Assembly: GCA_036971615.1 (NCBI GenBank)
Contig: JAYKKR010000004.1
Span: forward strand, 248,001-312,000
Length of the DNA stretch: 64,000 nucleotides
Origin: Amyloporia xantha
Taxonomy: Eukaryota > Basidiomycota > Agaricomycetes > Polyporales > Adustoporiaceae
Reading direction: 5' to 3'
The translations under genes and the position numbers were made by a program. Positions 1 through 10,733 of the stretch are shown in pieces (position 1 is the stretch's first letter; each line of letters begins with the position of its first letter). The notes under the pieces are model-generated. The model worked only from the letters and a program-made list of their open reading frames with translations, was not told the DNA's origin and did no database searches.

Positions 1-799
1 GTGGGCTCATTCATCTTCTGCCATGCACCGCGCTCACTACGCTATGTCGGCAGAGGGAGATACAATTGGCGACAGCCCACCTATCAACACAACTGATGCG
101 TAAAGCCCCGGGGGTCAGTTGGCAAAACCATGAAGCATATTTCCGCGATCGATCAACCTGCACCACACCTCCGGGGACTGTCAATCTGTCTCCAGGATGG
201 CATGCGCTGGGTCACACGGTACGCTGACGATCCGTTAACTCTGATGACTGGCGAATGACGGCGCATACATCCAGGGCCCATTGGACCCAATGCTGCCTTC
301 AGCGAGCTTACGCGATCAAGATGGCCAGAGTGGATGGCGATGGTTGACCGCCATCCGTGAATCAGCCGCCATCCTATCCGCCATGATGTCCGTCATGCAT
401 CCCGACCTGTATGCTGCGGGACATACGTGCATGGAGTCGCTTCTTGGCGAAGTGGAGTATCCCGCAATAGTAAGTGCTTGGTCTTCGATCTTCAATGGCG
501 TTCAGGTCATCAGCAATCGCGAGACGCCGCTACACCGCGATAAAAACTCGCGCAAGCAGTGGTTCGACCTTCTCACCACGGTAGGGAGCTACGGCGCATT
601 GGAAATGCACCTGGATGGTCCAAATATCGCTATAGACTACAAGGCGGGTAGCGTAGTTGCGCTTTGCGGAAAGCTTCTGCGCCATGGCGTTCAGAGATGC
701 GATGGAGAGCGCATATGCTACGCTTATTTTATGAGGGACTCAGTGCACGCCGCGATGAATGTCAAGGCACCGCACTGGATGGAGTGGACTTATGGTTGA
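1..799 (+). CDS. TET/JBP-like 2-oxoglutarate/Fe(II) dioxygenase, 5' end outside the window
   Basis: 3' part of a gene for a DNA-modifying dioxygenase of the fungal TET/JBP type, the class that oxidises 5-methylcytosine or thymine in DNA. I read an exon to 218 (open from about 52 with an acceptor-like CAG before it), a 56-nt GT-AG intron at 219-274 and a last exon at 275-799, all phase 0. The double-stranded beta-helix signature is visible: HxD in TPLHRDKNS, a second His in LLRHGVQ, and the 2OG-binding Arg in GERICYAYFMR. Fungal TET/JBP genes are known to travel with KDZ transposons, and a KDZ transposase lies 66 bp away in convergent orientation. The first exon(s) are off the left edge, so completeness and activity cannot be judged. 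A more distant 2OG family is possible but less likely given the neighbour. Confidence 0.75.
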
Positions 800-864
800 A
801 TACACAGATCTGTATTTGTGTTGTCTATGTTTGTGTATCTAGTAGGGTCGTGAATGGCGAACCA

Positions 865-3800
865 TCACACACATGTATTAAAGCGAGAAGCGGCATGCTC
901 CGCCATGCGCGTCCACAGCGAGACCTGACGGCGCGCATAGCATACGTGACCTGGAGTCCCATAGAGGCGGGAGCGCCATACGTTCGCCTTGTTATGGAAG
1001 CTCGCCTGCGTCCACGCCATCTCTGCCGTGACCATGACAAACTCCTCCGCCCACCTATCCTTACGTGATTTTGCACGGAACCAGTTGACATGATGCACTG
1101 GCGCTCTGCAGTCAGCATTGCGGGCATTGGACGGACCACAAGCGCACTCACACTCTGTCAACCAGTTGGACTGCGTTGAATCGCCCTCGATGTCTACGGT
1201 CCATATCCAGGACAACTTGTCCTGCCGTGTTCCTCGGATGGAGTTGTCCAGCAGCGCGGTGATCGCCTTGAGGTCATCATGTTGAATGGCACGGAAGCGC
1301 GCTTTGATGGCATCAGTTGGATTCAGAGCGAGGATGGCGTGGCGGCTTTGACTGTAAATGCGCACGTTCTCTAGCACCGCCCTCTGCGTGGAGATGACCT
1401 CGTCCCAGGACCGGAGCTTTTGGTGCTGGCTCTTTGCATGACGAACCGCCGTACGAAACAGCACTGACTTGTAACCAATGGCGAGGCGAATCTGATGAAG
1501 GGCGTCATTGGCCTGCCCAATGCGCAAACTCAACTCCTCCGAAGCGATGTCCTCTAAACCGCTGGCCACGACAACATCGTAGCCAAGCTGCGATGGAAGC
1601 GAAATGATGGCGCTCTCAGGCTGGATTCCAGAATCGATCTCACCGGTGTAAATCTCATCAAGAGGATTGACATCTTCCTCCAGTGCATCCCATTCAGACC
1701 CGTCATAAGCCTCTGCGGCGCCATTCCCATCGGGCTCGGCCACAAGTGGAACATACGAAGCCGCTTTGGACTCAAATGTCACTATACGCTTCTGAAGGCG
1801 CTGACGGCGCTCCTCCAGCGCAAGGCGGTCCGCCACCAGCGGATGTCGGCCCATCTTCCGTTTCAGTTCGCTAATGACCAACCTAAGACCTGTTGTGAGC
1901 TTGGCACCCGATGTTCAATGACGCTACCTACTGCAATTCCTGAATCTTCATGCCCGTGGCTATCCATGCAGCTACGCCCTGATGGCGATGTTGCGATGTT
2001 TCCGTTTGTGTTAGTTGAAGTTGGATCTGCATCCGGGTGGGTGCTGCGCCACATCATTACTCATGGCCGTACCCTATACTGTGAACTCTCACCCTTTCTC
2101 ATCTGCACGTCAAAGACATCCATCGCGCTGATTTTAGCGTCACGCATGGCGAGCGCCTCACCCTCAGCGGCTCGCCACTCTCCTAGCTGCTCCTCCGTGC
2201 TCGATCTCTCAATGAACTCCAACACGTCCCTGCTCTCCATGGCGCCGGCTTTGGCCTTTCGCCATTTCCTAACAAGGGTGTTCGCTGTTGAAACCACAGT
2301 CAATCAACCTCTCCACCAATGTCAAGGTTGGCCCACCCATCCCGGTCAACTTCTTCCAATTGGAATCATTCATGTGATCGTCAATGACTTCCTTTCTATG
2401 TGCTGTGGTCATGCCGCGTGTGCTACCCGAAATGAGATTCAACGGCGCCCAAAGGGTTTCAATCACTTCGCCATCAATCTGACCAGCACCGGGAATGAAG
2501 TTGGGTGAGTAGCGAGGAAAGCATGTGTCTTGATGGCCGTGGACATGAAACAGGCCTATTCCGCGCCGTATCTCCACGTTCGGCGGCATGTGCAAATACT
2601 CACTCTCCCCAAACCGCTTCATGAGATTGATGCCGTATTGACACATGATGTCGTACATCACCAGCAGCACCTGGATACCCGCCATGGTGGCGAGCACCTC
2701 GCTCAGCGCGTAATCCATGTTCATCTGTCTGATGGCGGGTGTAAGTGAACAAAGGAAATAGCAAACCACTTACCTCTCGCCTTTCTGAAATCAACCACCG
2801 CATGCGGCATGAAAAACCCATGGCGCGCACAGGCCGCGGCGCCAATCCCCGTGGCTTCAAGGTTATGGCGATCTGCATTCGCCTGGTTGACGGCGCGATG
2901 ATCGTGACAGAAGGATTTCTACATAGGCTATGAGCGTCCAATGGTTCATCCACTAGGAGTCGATCACGGACCTCTTTATGCTCGATGGCGACAGCGAGAT
3001 GCTTCTTGTAGGTGTCGTCGCCCACCATGAAAGCTGTCGCCATCGCTGAGAATGACGTCGTCCTCTGGGCGACGCATCTTGAGATGCTCCGCGCTAAAGT
3101 TGCCGTCCATTACGATGCTCCTCATGTACTTCCATCTGCTATCGCGTTACACATGCCGCCCAAAAAACGTCTTACATGGCTCACTGTACGGGGTCATCAC
3201 GCCATGCGGAAGCGAGATTCACGCCAGGCTTGGGACATGCCGGGCACCCCAAAGCGAGGCCACCAGCTGGTATCGCGTTGGAGGCGCCATGACCATATCC
3301 ATGCCATTTGCGGTATTTGAGGTTTCGCCATTGGCGGGACACCCGCAGAAGCTCTCTGTAACGGTTCTAGCCCCTTCTCAACGGCGAAAACAGCTTCATA
3401 TGCACATAGCGGCTTACCTGCACTGAATGCGGGAACGCGGAGTTTGTGACACGTCGAAGCTTGCTGTAGTAATTCATCCCCGAGGTTTTGCACTCCTTGT
3501 TGGTAAGCAAAAAATCATCCAACACCCGAAATGTGAACGCAGTGCGTGGCCGCTTGGTGCTCCCAGGATAGAGGCCCATGTCCAATAGTTGCAGGTCTTG
3601 AGTGAGCCTGTTATCGCAACGACACCACACAACGTCCAGGCTATGCATCCCCGTAACATCTACAATGGTCAAAGTGTCAAACGCGTAGTGACTTTGCAGC
3701 GCCATCGAGTCCGCTTTCATAGGCTCTTCATCCTCTTCATTGTCCCCGGCATCACTCACGTTGTCGTCTTTGCCATCCAGTGGCATGATTGGGGACTCCG

Positions 3801-4417
3801 CATCCACACATGGTTTGCCATCATGCCTGAGATGCATCCGCACCCCAACCTCCCAAAGCCACGCTGGTTCGAAAAACCCATCCGCCCACTTCTCCACCCA
3901 ATGCAGTGGCATGCGGCGATGCGTCAACTGCAGGCAGTCCTCGCAATACATGGGGTACCCAAAGCATTCCAAGCAGCACCAATCGCCATGCGCATCAGCG
4001 CATTTGCTGCATCGTCTCTCACCTGGTGGAGCTTCTAGCTTGATGATGTGGCTTAGATACACATCGCGAAGTGGAAGCCATTCGCGCATAAAGTTGTTCT
4101 GCGACTGCCCCGCCTTTGGCGTTGACATTGAGCGACCCAAATAAGGCGACGGTACTCACCTTGTGTAGACTCTTCATCGGCATCACATCGTCAAACACCA
4201 CATGCTCCTGCACAGGTTCGGAATATGCGTCATGAGACGCGGCTTTAGAGGGGGATTTCGACGGCGATCTTGATGCGCTTGTCGGCACATGCGCACGCGG
4301 TAGCGGTGCTTCCTTGGGAACGTATGTGACGGCGCCTCTTGCAGTTCGCCGTTCTTCGCGACGCACGAACACCGCATCGCCACTGACATGTTGCTTCTTC
4401 GTGCGGGCCATGGCCAT
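865..4417 (-). pseudogene. KDZ-type transposase with CxC2 cysteine cluster, frameshifted
   Basis: Transposase of the Kyakuja-Dileera-Zisupton superfamily. Order along the protein: basic N-terminus (start chosen at 4417, exon 1 to 4160, 45-nt intron 4115-4159); CxC2 cluster with CSKCADAHGDWCCLEC and LHWVEKW; GCPACPKPGVNL; the hallmark MDGNFSAEHLKMRRPEDD; HRAVNQAN; YDIMCQYGINLMKRF; LFHVHGHQD; GAGQIDGEVIETLWAPLN, where the catalytic acidic residues lie; then ELSLRIGQANDALHQIRLA and a C-terminal HHVNWFRAKSRKDRW. Several short GT-AG introns are needed, for example one whose acceptor lies just before AAATCCTTC near 2916. At about 3029 one extra base separates LSDGDSF from MVGDDTYKKHL with no intron possible, so the copy is probably dead, or the base is an error. 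The exon junction near 3170 also does not resolve simply. Confidence 0.9.
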
Positions 4418-4686
4418 ATCACTGCGGACAGATGACAATTGGCTTATTGTGATCCATGACAGCTTCCTTTTCATACTGAATGGCGATCTCTCACGCCCCT
4501 GCCTCCTGATCCCTTATCAACAACGGATCATATCCACGCGATCACCTTCAGATACTTGGCCGATGCTTATCTCCGACGGATCTTCGCCATGACCTTCCCT
4601 CGAGGCGATCACCCGATCCACCATCGACTCCTCAAATTTGCCTTGCATTTCGCCTTGGCCTACCAACCCATTCACCCCACGGCGCA
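4418..4686. promoter_or_regulatory. Divergent intergenic region between transposase and 214-aa gene
   Basis: The 269 bp between the transposase start (minus) and the start of the next gene (plus) must carry both promoters if both are expressed. No obvious TATA box is seen. The arrangement suggests co-expression of the two genes of one mobile unit. Confidence 0.4.
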
Positions 4687-5441
4687 ATGGCTCTCGCCTT
4701 GAAGAATCGCGAACAGTCCCTCTCCAGCCTCATCGCTATCAACCGCCGACTGATCTCATACTATGCCTGGCGCTGCGAGCAGGCGCTAGCGACCATCATG
4801 TCTGTCGCCGCCGGTAGAGACAAGGTGGCTGGCTTCGACATCACCTTGGCGCGGTGGGAGATTGGCCTCCGCATGGAAATGGTAAGCTTCGCCTTCCCCA
4901 ACGTGTCTGCTCTGACGCTCAGCAGGAAGCCCTTCGCGACTGCCTTGGCCGCCTCGCCCTCGTCGGCGTCACCGACGTCGAGCTCCCCGACGTCGTCCGC
5001 AAGATCAGCGACGCCACCGTCTTTGGGGCCGTCCCACAGATCCACGTCCTTGAGATACAGCCGTTTACGCCGCTCGCCTCGCCGCCATCCTTGCAGCTAC
5101 AGAAGCTGCGCACAGAAACCGAGCCCGCGTGGTGGACTTGGCCAGACGACCCTCCCAGTCACCTTCCAGCATGGTGGAAGTATCCACTGCATGACAGAGT
5201 AAGTCGCCACCCCACTCCCACCTTTTCAACACATTCATTCACATAAATTGCATCGATTGCCGCATAGCGTCGCGGCGATACCTATCAAGTCAACTACCGC
5301 GATATGAGAGCGGTCAGCCATCGATTGGATGACGTCGAACGCCTGGTCACCCGCTTCGCCGAGAGCCGCCATCGCGATGCCGGCGACCTCACAAGGATGT
5401 TGGACGCCTTCAAAGAGGTGCTGTTGCCAGATGAGGAGTGA
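4687..5441 (+). CDS. Uncharacterised 214-residue protein, candidate KDZ accessory gene
   Basis: Three exons join perfectly in frame: 4687-4881, 4923-5198 and 5268-5441, all phase 0, with GTAAGC...CAG and GTAAGT...TAG introns of 41 and 69 nt. The protein starts MALALKNREQSL. It has a helical N-terminus rich in Arg and Ala, a middle segment with paired tryptophans (AWWTWPDDPP, LPAWWKYPLHDR) and a helical C-terminus (RAVSHRLDDVERLVTRF) that could form a coiled coil. I do not recognise the family. Its divergent placement 269 bp from the transposase suggests it belongs to the same element. No damage is visible, which contrasts with the frameshifted transposase. Confidence 0.65.
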
Positions 5442-5559
5442 GACCGGGTCTCTGCGCGCCATGTCGTAGGTGGATCTCGCCGTCGTCTGTATGTATTTCT
5501 TGTCGCTGCCTTTATGAGCACGAGTGCATGACGTCCCCAGCGTCTCCCATTTGTCCAAT

Positions 5560-5885
5560 GGACCTTGTAACTAAGCGGCTGAATCACATTACCATCCAAT
5601 CATGTGGATGGCGATGCGATTCAGACGCTTAACTTCGGGGTAGCATTGACGAATGGCTGAGCTCGAGACGCCAGCAAATCATGCTCTTTGGACATCGCGC
5701 CATGTCAAAGGTGGGTGTTTTCAGGTGGCGTATGTATCCGTTTCGTCTGCGCGGTGAGTGCATAAATGCATGACGTCCTTCTGCGCCAGCCAATTCTTCA
5801 ATGGTCTTGGTATTCAAGCGGCTGAATCGGATGGCCATCCAACAATGGTTGGATGGCGATTCGATTCAGATGCTTTGATCCAGGG
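5560..5885. repeat. Pair of direct repeats each containing a long imperfect hairpin
   Basis: Two copies about 245 bp apart. The second (5821-5868) folds as CTGAATCGgatGGCCATCCAAC / GTTGGATGGCgatTCGATTCAG with a 4-nt loop. The first (5577-5625) has the same arms in degenerate form (CCATCC/GGATGG core). Both continue into a shared GGGTAGCATTGA(C/A)GAAT segment. They may be subterminal repeats of the neighbouring KDZ unit. Confidence 0.6.
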
Positions 5886-5984
5886 TAGCATTGAAGAATC
5901 ATGCAGGTCGAGAACGCCAGCACATCACGCTGGCTGCGCACCATGTGCCTCGCCTGCGCGCGCCATGCACGGCGCGATCGGATG

Positions 5985-6362
5985 GCGCATATTGCCGCTG
6001 AACGAGGCGGCTTCATCTATGACCTTCAGAGCCACAGGTATGCGGCTCTGAAGAGCATAGATGAAGGCGCCCTGTCTGGCGAGCCATAGCGCCATCCCAC
6101 GGTGAGCATGAGCGCGCCATGCATGGCGCCATCGGATGGCGCCCATCGCCGCCGGACAGCGCAACTTCCATATGTGGCCCTCCGAGCTGCAGGTATGCTG
6201 CTCCGAGTGACACAGAGGAAGGCGCCCTGTCTGGCGAGTGATAGCTCCATCTCCCAACAGCGAGCATCAGCGCGCATGCACTTCGCCATCGGATGGCGCC
6301 CTTATGTCCTTCTGAGCCACAGGTATGCGGCTCGGAGGAACATAAGTCAGGTCTTCCTGTCT
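5985..6362. repeat. Three degenerate tandem units, each with a hairpin
   Basis: Units of about 130-155 bp, each with a GCCATCGGATGGCGCC-like block followed by a hairpin. Unit 1 (6014-6063) is the cleanest: outer arms CATCTATG/CATAGATG and inner arms CTTCAGAGCC/GGCTCTGAAG around a 10-nt loop. Units 2 (about 6165-6225) and 3 (about 6303-6350) keep the ACAGGTATGCGGCT-like loop with mutated arms. Open frames across this stretch are by-products of the repeats. Confidence 0.65.
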
Positions 6363-6960
6363 GGAGTCTGACTCTCTAACGTGAGTTTCAAATTTATGGT
6401 CTGCATGGATGCGGAATTCATGCATGGTGCTGTTGGATAAACCCATTAACTCCTTGCTCTCTACGTTCAAACAGTGGAATCGAGTTGCCCTCCGCGCCAT
6501 GAGTACTCCAGATGCAGCTGAATTGTCCATCAGCATCGGGGGTACTCTCAAAACGTGGACGGTGATTCGAATCCTCTGGCTGACCCAGGGCAGCAAGGAT
6601 GAAATGGCCCAGTCCAAGAGCCCCAGCACATCATAACACCTGCTGGCGCCCGTCGCCGCCGGCAAGTCTTCCTGTCTGGAGTCGGACTCTCTAACGTGAG
6701 TTTCAAAGTTATGGTCTGCATGGATGCGGGATTCATGCAAGGCGCTGTTGGATAAAGCCATTAACTCCTTGCTCTCTACGTTCACCAGTGGAATCGAGTT
6801 GCCCTCCACGCCATGAGTACTCCGGATGCAGCTGAATTGTCCATCAGCATCAGGGGTACTCTCAAAACGTGGACGGTGATTCGATTCCTCTGGGTGACCC
6901 AGGGTAGCAAGGATGAAATGGCCCGTCCAACAGCGCCAGCACATCATAACACCTGCGTGC
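6345..6960 (+). repeat. Direct repeat pair of about 290 bp
   Basis: The segment starting GTCTTCCTGTCTGGAGTC at about 6351 recurs at about 6665, with long runs of near identity through ATGAGTACTCC and GGTACTCTCAAAACGTGGAC. No coding content is supported. The 226-residue reading frame across it on the minus strand is the same peptide repeated twice, which reflects the duplication and not a gene. Confidence 0.7.
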
Positions 6961-7029
6961 CATACGCCTCACAATGTGGCAGGCAAGGTACGTGGCGCAT
7001 GGTTGCATAGCGCGTCTGGACATGGTGGC

Positions 7030-7400
7030 GCCATGATTCCATAGCGCATGCTGCCGCTGGAGATGGCCATTGGACCTGTGTCCCACAGAGGGTCCAGACA
7101 GCTGGATCCTTTGAAGGACACATATCAGATGGCCCAGTCTCTGCGCGTGTCTTGGGTTAGGCGAGAATATGTATTAGATGCTGGTAGGTGGGTAGATCCA
7201 GTTCAAATGACCTTAGCGTACATGAAATATGTATAGTGGTAGAATATAGCGCGATGCTGCCGCTTGAGATGGCCATTGGATCTGTGTCCCACAAAGGGTC
7301 CACACAGCTGGATGCTTTGAAGGACACATGTAAGATGGCCCTGTCTCTGCGCGTGTCTTGGGTGGGGTGTATGGAGCCGTCGGAAATGGCCAATCAGACC
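7030..7400 (+). repeat. Direct repeat pair of about 105 bp
   Basis: The block GCATGCTGCCGCTGGAGATGG...CACACATATCAGATGGCC at about 7046-7160 recurs at about 7255-7365 with high identity. No gene is seen between 5442 and 8020; this stretch is repeat-derived. Confidence 0.65.
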
Positions 7401-7581
7401 TTGCGCTTTGAATTGTAGTCACACCACTGACCTGACCACACACGAAACGTCGTGATGAATGACAGATTGCAAAGCCTAATGGATGGCGAGGCATTATTAT
7501 TATTATACATACAGCATGAGATTTATTGAAATGCATATAATTAAAGCGTAGAAAAGGAAACAATAGGGCGGAATATACTAC

Positions 7582-8035
7582 TTCAAGGCGAGAATATACC
7601 ACGATAATATGGCGCAGTCGGCCGCGCCGTATCTAAAGGCTATATTATAGCCCTCGGCCGACACTACTTGCAGGCGAGAATATACCACGATAATATGGCG
7701 CAGTCGGCCGCGCCGTATCTAAAGGCTATATTATAGCCCTCGGCCGACACTACTTGAAGGCGAGAATATACCACAGAAATATGGCGCAGTGGGCCGCGCC
7801 GTATCTAAAGGCTATATTATAGCCCTCGGCCGACACTACTTGCAGGCGAGAATATACTACGGAAATATGGCGCACTCGGCCGCGCCGTATCTACAGGCTA
7901 TATTATACCCTCTCGGCCGACCCTGCACTGCAGGCTATAGTGATGGCGTCGGCCGACGTCCGCTCTCCTTACTAAGTAATAAAAATTTCACCCATATCTC
8001 TCCCTATAGAGTAGGCTATAATGACTGAATGGGCT
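7582..8035 (+). repeat. Tandem repeat of about 86 bp, block 1
   Basis: Four full units of GGCGAGAATATACC...GGCCGACACTACTTG, each about 86 bp, plus a degenerate last unit and a unique tail ending TAGAGTAGGCTATAATGAC. Units contain CGGCCGCGCCG and AGGCTATATTATAGCC, the latter a 16-nt palindrome-like core. A second, shorter block with the same tail is at 12846-13109 in the same orientation. Confidence 0.8.
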
Positions 8036-8711
8036 CCACATGGTGCCTCGCGGCAGGTATCACCTATTTGCTTGGTTCCGGACGCTGCTGTCAATTCAAC
8101 CAGTTGGCCAGACTGGGTGCACGAGGCCTTCACCTGGATGATGGGCCGTGATCTTGGCGAGCATTTCAATAAGGCGGTGGCATGGTGGACGGTGCTGGAG
8201 CGCCTGTATGGATGGCGGACATCAGTATGTGGCATTTCGTGCGTATGTCAGGTAATACTTACCTCCGTAGAACCACGGGATTGACAGCAACAGTCGTCCC
8301 CCCCAGGTAACGCACTGGACGAAATTTGGTCGCCGCGCTTTCGAGAAGATACCCCCTATTACTTGTGAAAGAGGCTATGCGGAAATGTGGTGGACCTGGT
8401 GGAGGAAGATACAACCCGACTGGCGGAAGACTACCCCTGATGGCCGTCCGACAACTGATGGTGCCGGCAGCTGGACTGTACTCAAGAAACCGGGAAAAAA
8501 TGGCTTCCTCATCATCCTTCTTTCACTAGTTTGGTGGCAGTTGGTGCTCCCTGATGAGTACATATTAGAATGGGAAGCCGCCGTCAGAGACGTTGGTTGG
8601 GTCTTGTCTCAGCTTGCGGAGGATGAGAGTGCCTCTGTGTCCGCATCATCAACAGCTTCCCGCAAGCACATGTCTGCAGCGCCGTCCGCAGGCCCATCAA
8701 AGAGAAGGTGA
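8021..8711 (+). CDS. Uncharacterised Trp-rich basidiomycete protein, probably two or three exons
   Basis: The first exon from ATG 8021 gives a segment with WPDWVHEAFTWMMGRDLG and FNKAVAWWTVLERLYGW; a donor GTATGT follows at about 8225. Downstream coding resumes with FGRRAFEKIPP and the distinctive MWWTWWRKIQPDWRK, then SWTVLKKPGKNGFLIILLSL, ending in a Ser/Ala-rich basic tail at 8711. Regularly spaced tryptophans of this type (WW.WW..lqP.WR, then a G-K-N-G turn) recur in uncharacterised proteins of mushroom genomes; that is my recollection of the pattern, not a search result. The start codon lies inside the conserved tail of the 86-bp repeat block, so the true N-terminus may be lost. Confidence 0.45.
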
Positions 8712-8875
8712 GCTGTCTATGATAGCTGGATGGTCTAATAATGCTGAATCTTCTTGGCTCTTGGTCAGAAAGGTGAGGTAGGACGGCTGCTCGCTACCTG
8801 TATTGTCTACAATGTATCCCAATGCAATATGTATATCATTTTGTTATCTACACATCGAGATTAAGTTTGTACTGA

Positions 8876-9120
8876 ATGCTCGATCATGATCGAGTGTAAT
8901 CGAGCGCACAGTCTTGCAAATAGAAGACAACCTAAGCCTGATTTGCAAGGGAGGCAGAAATGCATGGCGTACCTGCCACATTTGGCATTAAGCCGTGATG
9001 CCGAACAGAGCCCACGGCGAAGGCTAGGAGGCCCCGGAGGGTCCGGCGAAGACCCTGCAGATGATGCACCAGGGTGCAGGCAGATAGCCTGCCTGGTGCA
9101 TAACGGGTCTGGGGGCTTAT
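8876..9120. other. Intergenic stretch with two palindromes
   Basis: 8879-8894 is a perfect 16-nt palindrome, CTCGATCATGATCGAG. Near 9063-9100 TGCACCAG...GCAGGC pairs with GCCTGCCTGGTGCA to make a bulged hairpin. No gene is supported here. Confidence 0.5.
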
Positions 9121-9135
9121 CCGCTAGTTGGTGCA

Positions 9136-10484
9136 TCAACGGTACATAAGCAGCTGGCACAATGAAGCCTTCTCGTTCATCTTTGACGTCGATGGCCCTG
9201 CCTTCATCTTCATCCGCAGCTCAAACTGGGCGGCCGTCGTTTCCTCTCCTGCCACTTTCGCAGTGGTGGTCTTGACTGTGCCCTTGGATGCCACCTTAGT
9301 TCCCGGCTTCGTTGTTGCAGCCCCTCTGCGCCATGGCTTCTTGGCCACTGGTGCAGCGATGATGACACCCTCATCGCTGTCCATCGCTGGCGTCGTTCCC
9401 TTTGACCTTCTGGAGGCCGCCCCTGCGTCGTCATCCGCCCCTTTCTTTGCCACTTTCCCTCGACTCCCGCCTGCCTCTGCCTCCTCCGTCACCCCACTTG
9501 GCCCCGCAACTCCATCCCCACCCAGCATAACCTCGCTCGTACACTTGCACAACAGCACTGCTGAGCCGTTAGTGATGATGTGGCGTAGGGTTTTGCAGTG
9601 CACTCACCTTTCCACCAAAGGTTGCCCCCGAGGTCTTCGGCAATGTAATTGCCATGCCACACGTATTTGGAGAGGCCATGGCTTTGAATGGCGGGGTTGT
9701 CAACCTTGATAGCAGACAAGTCCACTCTGTGCTTCTTGTGCAATGCCACCATGTATTGTGCCATGGCGCTGACCAACAGCGGCGGCACTTGTAATCCCTC
9801 ACGGTGTGTTCCCAGTGCCTTGATCTTTGTGAAGATTGATTGCTAGAGGCGCCATTATACAGACTCAGCGTCACAGTGCTCACCCTGATTGTGTTACAAT
9901 CACTTACTGTCAAATGGCTAAGGCGCAGCACTGAGGGACTGAGAGAGCCACAAGGGGGCTAGAGTCCAAAGTAAGCAACTGGTCCATTAAGGATGTAAGG
10001 GATACAACATACCTAGAGTCCAAAGTAAGCAACTGGTGGGGACCAGGCTGAGGACTCTAGGGCCTATATATATGATAGAGAACAATAGAGATAGAGAACA
10101 ATAGAGGGTGGCACAACGGAAGTAGAACAATGGGGAGTGGCACAATGAGCAGAAGGTCTATTGTGCCACTGCCACTCAAAGTGTGCATTGTGCCACTGTG
10201 GCACCAATACAATGGAGTGAGTGGCATAAGCCTAGAATGAGCTAGAAAGTCCTAGAACAGATACAACAAGGGGAACAATGGAAACATGCCATAGGAGCAC
10301 TGAGATGATGTAGGAGACACTGGGAGACTGGCAGAGCACAGATTTTGACACTTACCACTTCCTCCCAGAAGTTGCTCTCAAACACCTTGTACTTTGTGTC
10401 GCACTTCCTGGCCAGAAACTTCAGCACCTCTTCCAGGCACACTGCGGTGATGATGATGTTGCTGTTGATGCTGGATGTGGACAT
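9136..10484 (-). CDS. Uncharacterised 261-residue protein, three exons, LTR inside intron 1
   Basis: Exons 10484-10356, 9842-9608 and 9557-9136 join in frame (phase 0, then phase 1). The start MSTSSINSNIII was chosen because it is the first ATG and the exon ends exactly at a GTAAG donor. The N-terminal part is helical (VCLEEVLKFLARKCDTKYKV), the middle has VSAMAQYMVALHKKHRVDL and YVWHGNYIAEDLGGNLWW, and the C-terminal 120 residues are low-complexity Ala/Thr/Lys-rich (AAPVAKKPWRR, KGTVKTTTAKV), suggesting a basic, possibly nucleic-acid-binding tail. I do not recognise it. Intron 1 has been enlarged by a 443-bp solo LTR. The gene is divergent from 10734. Confidence 0.55.
9908..10350 (+). mobile_element. 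Solo LTR with 5-bp target-site duplication
   Basis: Begins TGTCAAAT and ends ATTTTGACA, the TG...CA ends and short inverted termini typical of LTRs. It is flanked by CTTAC on both sides (9903-9907 and 10351-10355), a clean 5-bp target duplication. It is 443 bp long and contains a TATATATA stretch at about 10065 and runs of GAGAACAATAGA. It is homologous, in opposite orientation, to 14885-15345. Confidence 0.9.
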
Positions 10485-10733
10485 GGTGGTATAAGCAAAG
10501 CGAGATGGGATTTGAGAGCTGTGGTGATGGCAGTGGTGGTGGTGGTGGTGGTGGTAGTAGTAGAAGAAGAGACGAAGTCAGACCCACGTGGCACATCGCG
10601 TTGGTTGATGGCGGGCGCCTGGCAGAAAGATCCGTGCCCATTCGATCAGCACCGCTGTCGCGCTCATGGGTATATTAGATGCCTCTAGACGAACTTGGCA
10701 CATTTCCGCATTCCTTCTGCCTTGCTTTCAACC
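10485..10733. promoter_or_regulatory. Divergent promoter region with GGT trinucleotide run
   Basis: 249 bp between two divergent starts. Contains a GGT/AGT trinucleotide run at about 10533-10562 and a TATATTAG about 60 bp upstream of the plus-strand ATG, a possible TATA element. Regulation is inferred from position only. Confidence 0.35.

Noticed and set aside
2905..2975. Second apparent frameshift in the KDZ transposase
   Set aside because: A 53-nt GT-AG intron (donor GTCCGTGATC, acceptor CTATGTAG) joins AIEHKE to KSFCHDHRAVNQ and restores the frame.
6550..6580. GATTCGAATCC, similar to a tRNA B box
   Set aside because: No A box, no cloverleaf and no poly-T terminator at the right distance; the motif lies in a repeat pair and is altered in the second copy.
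6267..6947. 226-codon minus-strand frame
   Set aside because: The same peptide occurs twice because of the 290-bp direct repeat; no other support.
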